NCBI GenBank assembly: GCA_012861695.1
Contig: JAAOOA010000372.1
Span: 267,501-331,500 of the forward strand
From: Trematomus loennbergii
Lineage: Eukaryota > Chordata > Actinopteri > Perciformes > Nototheniidae
Length of the DNA: 64,000 bases
Direction of reading: 5' to 3'
Under the pieces are notes generated by a model. It saw nothing but the letters and a program-made list of their open reading frames with translations. It did not search any database and was not told the origin of the DNA. Every line of letters begins with the position of its first letter. Positions within the stretch are counted from its first letter, which is position 1. The position numbers and the translations under genes are program-made. Positions 59,030 through 64,000 of this stretch are shown here, one piece after another.

Positions 59030-60826
59030 TCAGAAAGTCTTGCCAACAGTAACAAAAAAGAAAAGACAAAACGTCTTAGTCAGTGTTAGCTTGATCTGTA
59101 CCAGCTGCTCTCCGACCATTTGTTCCAGTCTGTTCCTATCTGACTCCCATTCTTCCAGGAAGGCATAGTTTAGTTCGGGCATTGCACCGGTCAGGCCCAG
59201 AGAGCTGACGGACCCTGTCAAGGACCCCCGGCCCTCATAGGCGTACGTCTGTAGCGAGTCATAAGGTGGACCCCGTGTGTCTGCGTCTGCCTGGACAACC
59301 TTCTGCTCCAGGATCTGCTGAATGATGTCCTGACCCTGCAGCAGAAGGGAGGGTGCCGATTGGCTGATCTCTCGAGGAACGCAGTCAAGGACAAACCAGG
59401 ACGTTTCTGGCCCTGCTTTGTAGTTCCCATAATCCACCTCCTGAGCTGTCCCCCTCCTCAGCACCATGACCCCGTCCTCGTCATACTCCATCTCGTCCTC
59501 CTCCAGCTCGTCCTCCTCCAGCTCGTCCTCTTCGTACGGGCTCGGTCTGTAGCCATGGTAACTGTGGAACTTCCTCCGGGTCTCTGAGTTTTTGGGATTT
59601 CGAAGTGCGGCAATGTCAAAGGCCTCCGTGTCTTCCTCTCCGCCTCCCTCGTCGTCATAGGTCACCACGTTTTCTCTGATGTCCTCTTCGGAAATAATTA
59701 AGGGCTCTTTACTCGCTTTCTTATTTCGGAGCTGGGTGAATAGCATCACTATGGCTGGAGGGAACACAAGAAAGGGGAAAGAGACGTAAATACAAATCAA
59801 CAAAATCCTTTTGACCAAAACGTGAATGATTGGATAATAAACATTGACTGATTGATTGATTGGATGGTTGCATCAGATTCTTGTAAAAACGTAAGATGAT
59901 TTGTGTCTAAGAAATACAAAAGCTTTTATCCTTAGTTACTAAAACGTCATGTTATATTTATTGACAAAGACTGATTGAGAAAATCCTCAGAAAAACAGTT
60001 TCTGACGTTTAAATGCATCATGCACTGTGATTGAATCAAGGAGACATCCAACAGAACGGGACAAGACATATCCAACTTCGGTGAACGAAAGGAAGCTACA
60101 CCAATCTTCGTTAAAGCAAGGAAGTGCATTCTTGAACTCTGGGATTATAACCAAAGTATCAACAACATCTTTAAGTTGTTTATCTTTAGGAACTGTCCTG
60201 TCGGCGACTTTTTACTTCTTATTGTACTAGTAACACTTGTTATTAACACAGTTTGGAAAAATCCAATGATCCGTGATCTTATTGCCGGACAATCAAAGAA
60301 GGCACTAGTCTAGTATTCTGTCACTCGCAATCTACTGGTACGAAAAACTTCTGGTAAGAATCATGAAGTTGTGTATATGCCAATGAATGGTTTAAAATCC
60401 CACAACAGCACACTTTTTCCCAATGTCTTTTTTCTATGCAATAGGAATAATTTACAAAATATATATATACAAATTCTACACATAAATCAGCACAACTTCC
60501 ACTTCCAGCATGTGAGATGTACAAGACAAGGATAGACCACATTTCCCCCCACATACTTACTTATTAATATGACGATACAAAGCATAATAGCCACAAAAGC
60601 CCCGGTGCTGAGACCAGCTGAGGACAGGAAGGCCTCGGCCTGACAGACGCTGTTGTGGCGCCCCCTGGTGTTCCTCTGACACACACACACCCTCAGGGAG
60701 AGCGTGGCAGTGCTGCTGAGAGGGGCTCCCCCCCATCAGCCACCACCAGCACCAGGCTGAAGACCTCCTGGTCCCGGTCCTGACTGAAGCCCTCCCGCCG
60801 CTGAGAGATTATACTGGCAGTGTGGT
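59030..60826 (-). CDS. Type II classical cadherin, last two coding exons (partial), one frameshift
   Basis: A calcium-dependent adhesion receptor whose tail links to p120, beta-catenin and actin. Exon 60826-60561 covers the end of EC5 ([27 protein letters not shown]), then [31 protein letters not shown] and the start of the membrane segment [12 protein letters not shown]. It splices in phase 1 to exon 59754-59030, where [13 protein letters not shown] completes the membrane anchor. The tail has the type II signature [27 protein letters not shown] and the catenin-binding [16 protein letters not shown]. An acidic insert [18 protein letters not shown] is unusual, and the C-terminus ([17 protein letters not shown] then a hydrophobic end) departs from the common WGPRFKKLADMYG ending. 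A G7 run at about 60728-60734 is one base short of the frame joining VVADGG to PLSSTAT. Upstream exons are outside the window. The paralogue is not assigned. Confidence 0.9.
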
Positions 60827-63419
60827 CTGGAGAGGACAGACAAGGGAAGAAGGAGACCATCCGCACTTTAATAAAGTACAGTAACCTGTCCCATCACCTG
60901 ACTCTCTTTCCACCCCCTGCAGCCCCTTTGCTTCAATGCCAGGCCTTTAACCCTGTCAGCTCTGCTTTGTGTCATTGCTTTGGAGCTTCTATCATCTGCT
61001 GAACCTACCACCTACTTTTACTGCCTACCTGTCTGCACTTTCCCATGCACTGTTCCTACTATCCTGTGGAATCAATAGTACATTGACAAGGTATAAGAAT
61101 GATCATACATGACATTAGATGTTACTTGTTAGACGCTTTTATCCAAAGCGACTTACATACTCAATACTGTGGGCAATCCCCATAGGAGCAATTTGGGGTG
61201 AAGTGTCTTCAGGGACACAACGACATGCTGACTGCAGTGGGGTTTGAACCTGTGCTCCCCTGATCCCAACACCAACGACTAGTCCACTGCGTCCACTGCG
61301 CCACACGCCTCCCATTGTCATCAAACGACAATAGGGTCCAATAACTTCAACAAAGCTGCATTGCCTTTATATGTTTAAGCTTTTTAATGTATGTTTTTTG
61401 TGGCCACATTTAACTATATTTTGGTCTCCACCAACTCCCAAAGATCCACCTGTTTCTTTAGTTACCTAATGCTCCACCGTTCATCATCTATTATGGAACT
61501 ATGTCTCTCTGCGGCTTGCAGCTGGACAGCTACATTAGGTTCATCTGAGCCTTTGAAAATAAATAAGAATTGGGTGTCCTTTTGAATTGGTTCATCAATT
61601 TGAGCGAACCCTTTTACATTACAGTCTTTCCTGCTAATGATGAATACTAATTGTTGAGAGACTCTTACAGTGGGGTGTTATCTTTGATTTCAGAAATACG
61701 GAGATCATACTTATTCCATTATGAATATTAGGTTTTACGTGAAAAGTTTCTTTGAAATCACATAGTCATTATTCATTTAACTATAAACATTTTTTGCAAA
61801 CTTAAGCATGCTAAATTAAACAATATGTCTGTAAAAGCATGTCATAATTGGTCTTTTAATCTTTATTATTATTTTTCCCATTTTTCTTACATTGTTTTAT
61901 GTGTATGATCGTTTTAATATTTTATTGTTTTTAATCTTTTTGTCTAACTTTGTGGGTAATCTGTTGTGAAATTGTGTATTATTATGTATTCAATTTGAAC
62001 AGCCTATTTCACCTCCTTGTATTCGTTATACAGTATATATTACATATATTAAAATATATGTTAAAGCACGTTGAGCTGCACCCTGTGTATGAAAAGTGCT
62101 ATAAATAAAGCTTTATTTTGACTCCCTAGGTGACCTAAGTGGTTCTACATTGTAGCTGCAGCCCTCTCTGATATTCAGGCATTGACTCTGGTTATATTGA
62201 CCAACATAGTTAGCAAACACATGGAGGCAGTGTCTGAGAGAAGCTGACAGAGAAGCAGCTGATGAATATGTATGAGGAGGCATCTCCACATCAGTGAGAG
62301 TCCAACCTTCCCTGGGGATCTCTGAGCCACAATGAAGCACGTCAGCAGTGACATGTGCATATATGTGTGGATTTGGTAATGTGTTCAGGGTATGCCAACA
62401 GGACTAGGCACGGCACAGAAGGATATCTTCATTTACATGTTCCTGTTGACATGCATGAAGCCTCTGGGTGTGCACACAACACAAATCCCAACACACGTAA
62501 ACCGCAACGTTACTCTCATCACCTGCGGAGGGAGGTAAACAGGAGTCAAGGATCGTTAAGTCATTACGCAACACAGCGTTGCACGACAGAATGCAGAGTG
62601 GTGCAGGATGGGTGCTTTTATAGGCCCAACAAAGAGCAATGGGATTTTTCCATTGGATTTCAGAATATTGCAGAAAATAGGCTTCCCACACGTTAATTGC
62701 ATGTTTTGTTCAGCAGTATAATCTCAACATATTAACACCACTTTTAGGATTTTTGAAGCATAAATGTAATAACCAGAAGCAAATGTTGGCCTGACCCTTG
62801 AGATCAGAAGTACCCGTATCTGGGCCCATAGGGTGCGCACTTGCATTTTGCTCTAGCCCCGCCTCCAATCTGAAGCGTCACAGCTGATCTTGACTCAGTT
62901 AAATGAAAGGAGAGGGAACATAACTCTGGATTCGGATTTTAGCGATTTTTAAAAACTTTTAGACCCTAATGACTATAAAAGTGTTCATACTGGGTAGTTG
63001 ATTTAGTTTTAAGAAAAATGTTGATTAAAGACTATTTCCCAATGAATATCAATGGGAAAAAGTATGTTTGGGCCTATTGACGACACAGATGTTGAAGTAC
63101 CCATTGGGCTACGACGAAAATTAGTTTGGCGCACTTCCTGGGGGCTTAGAGATGTGTGTTCCCTATCACGTACAATGTGTTGGAGCACTAGCCATTAGAA
63201 GCGCAAGTGTTGGAGGAGTTTCAGGCAGGGGGGAGGGTGTGTGGGAGTGAGAACTCCTTTGCACACTATTAACATGGACAAAAACCTATATAACACACTA
63301 CAGGAAAGGGAAAAACCCCCAAAACATTATAGGGCCCCTTTAAATATGTTTTAAGCTAAATTCTATGTTTTAGTATATACATATATTCCAATATGTTCAA
63401 ACATTAGACTTTCTGTATA
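60827..63419. other. Cadherin intron or upstream DNA with repeats, no exon recognised
   Basis: A repeat with TTATCCAAAGCGACTTACAT at 61138-61157 and the tail GGGGTTTGAACCTGTGC near 61240 is a common fish SINE/LINE-like type. A GTGCTATAAATAAAGC tail ends near 62112. About 62700-62780 matches a segment of the gng12 intron (34424-34530). An inverted family C copy lies at about 63140-63339, ending AGGGCCCCT before TTAA (63340-63343). No cadherin EC exon was found. Confidence 0.5.
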
Positions 63420-63947
63420 CAGGGTATATGCAGGAATCCTGAAGTCAAATGTAATACCTTTTAAGACCTTTTTTAAGACCCTTTCCATACATTTTAAGAC
63501 CTCATCGCCACTTGGAGTTTTAACCGGTTACATTGGCGACACACTTTACCTCACATTGACTATAGAGAGTATTGATTGTCCTTCCTCCTTATCTTCCAAC
63601 CATTTGGACGCAGGCTTGCATTTCCCCATAACGATGTTGTTTAACAACGGCGTAAACGGACCTTTGCGCGCTATCAAGCAGTGAGCGTGCGATGTCCTGT
63701 TCAGATGACGTCAAATCCAACGGGATGCCATAAATAAACTACACAGAATCACACTACACATCTACGCAATGATTACATTCAGGCAGACTGTAGAATACAA
63801 CCTCTTTGGACAATTGATATACTTATTGAAAACAAGCTACAACATGTAATACCTTGGAAAATGCCGTTTAATACTTTTTAATAGCCTTATTTTCGCTAAA
63901 TTGATTTATCAACTTTTAATACTTTTGAAGACCCCGCGGACACCCTG
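63420..63947. mobile_element. Probable hAT-type element, CAGGGTGTCCGCGG family
   Basis: The left end CAGGGTATATGCAGG and right end (minus strand CAGGGTGTCCGCGGGGTC) are imperfect inverted repeats. The interior has AATACCTTTTAAGACC and TTTTTAAGACCCTTTCC near the left and TTTTAATACTTTTGAAGACC near the right. This type is abundant in fish genomes. A clean 8-bp duplication is not visible: TCTGTATA on the left against ATATATTT on the right. Confidence 0.65.
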
Positions 63948-64000
63948 ATATATTTTGGAATAAGACTGTCCTTTTCATTTTAAGAATAATTAAAGTAGGT

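Noticed and set aside
34026..60826. Interpretation of gng12, gadd45a and the cadherin as pseudogenes
   Set aside because: Each has intact splice sites, conserved residues on both sides of the frameshifts and only homopolymer-length differences.
61130..61315. Possible tRNA gene (GGGGTTTGAACCTGTGC resembles a TPsiC-arm B box)
   Set aside because: No complete cloverleaf could be drawn; the segment looks like a common SINE/LINE-type fish repeat.

Overview
This is AT-rich vertebrate nuclear DNA, almost certainly from a teleost (ray-finned) fish. The coding parts are short exons separated by canonical GT-AG introns. The intervening DNA is crowded with small hAT-like and TTAA-flanked non-autonomous DNA transposons, an L2-type LINE remnant, minisatellites and microsatellites. 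No bacterial-type operon, CRISPR array or viral gene is visible.

Three protein-coding loci can be supported. (1) gng12 (+ strand, coding exons 34026-34118 and 34857-34980) encodes a G-protein gamma subunit. (2) gadd45a (- strand, four coding exons between 50171 and 48037) encodes the stress sensor Gadd45 alpha. (3) The 3' end of a type II classical cadherin (- strand, exons 60826-60561 and 59754-59030) has its extracellular exons beyond the right edge. gng12 and gadd45a face each other tail to tail, as GNG12 and GADD45A do in human 1p31, so this looks like conserved vertebrate synteny. All three loci contain single-base shortfalls at homopolymer runs in otherwise perfectly conserved coding sequence (two in gng12, one in gadd45a, one in the cadherin). 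Consensus errors explain this better than three pseudogenes.

Layout. 1-4.9 kb: truncated TTAA element, a pentamer-based minisatellite, then undistinguished DNA. 4.9-6.7 kb: decayed L2-like LINE split by a 759-bp inverted-repeat element. 8-20.4 kb: a hAT MITE family (three copies with perfect 8-bp target duplications), another hAT element at 11.1 kb and a CAGGG element at 14.3 kb. 15.6-31.3 kb: dispersed copies of a TTAA-type family whose 3' tail has been amplified into a 57-bp minisatellite at 30.2-31.3 kb, plus inverted-repeat elements at 24.6 and 27.3 kb. 32.7-33.9 kb: a 29-bp minisatellite ending 116 bp before the first gng12 coding exon. 35-47 kb: the convergent gng12-gadd45a interval, packed with nested elements. 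48-50.4 kb: gadd45a and a promoter with octamer and CCAAT motifs. 54-58.7 kb: two TTAA-flanked elements, one carrying a 37-bp minisatellite of about 36 copies. 59-60.8 kb: cadherin 3' end. 60.8-64 kb: intron or intergenic DNA with more repeats.

I did not find a new gene system. The most notable signals are the shared homopolymer frameshifts, the minisatellites that sit in or beside TTAA elements, and the nested transposon history readable from target-site duplications.
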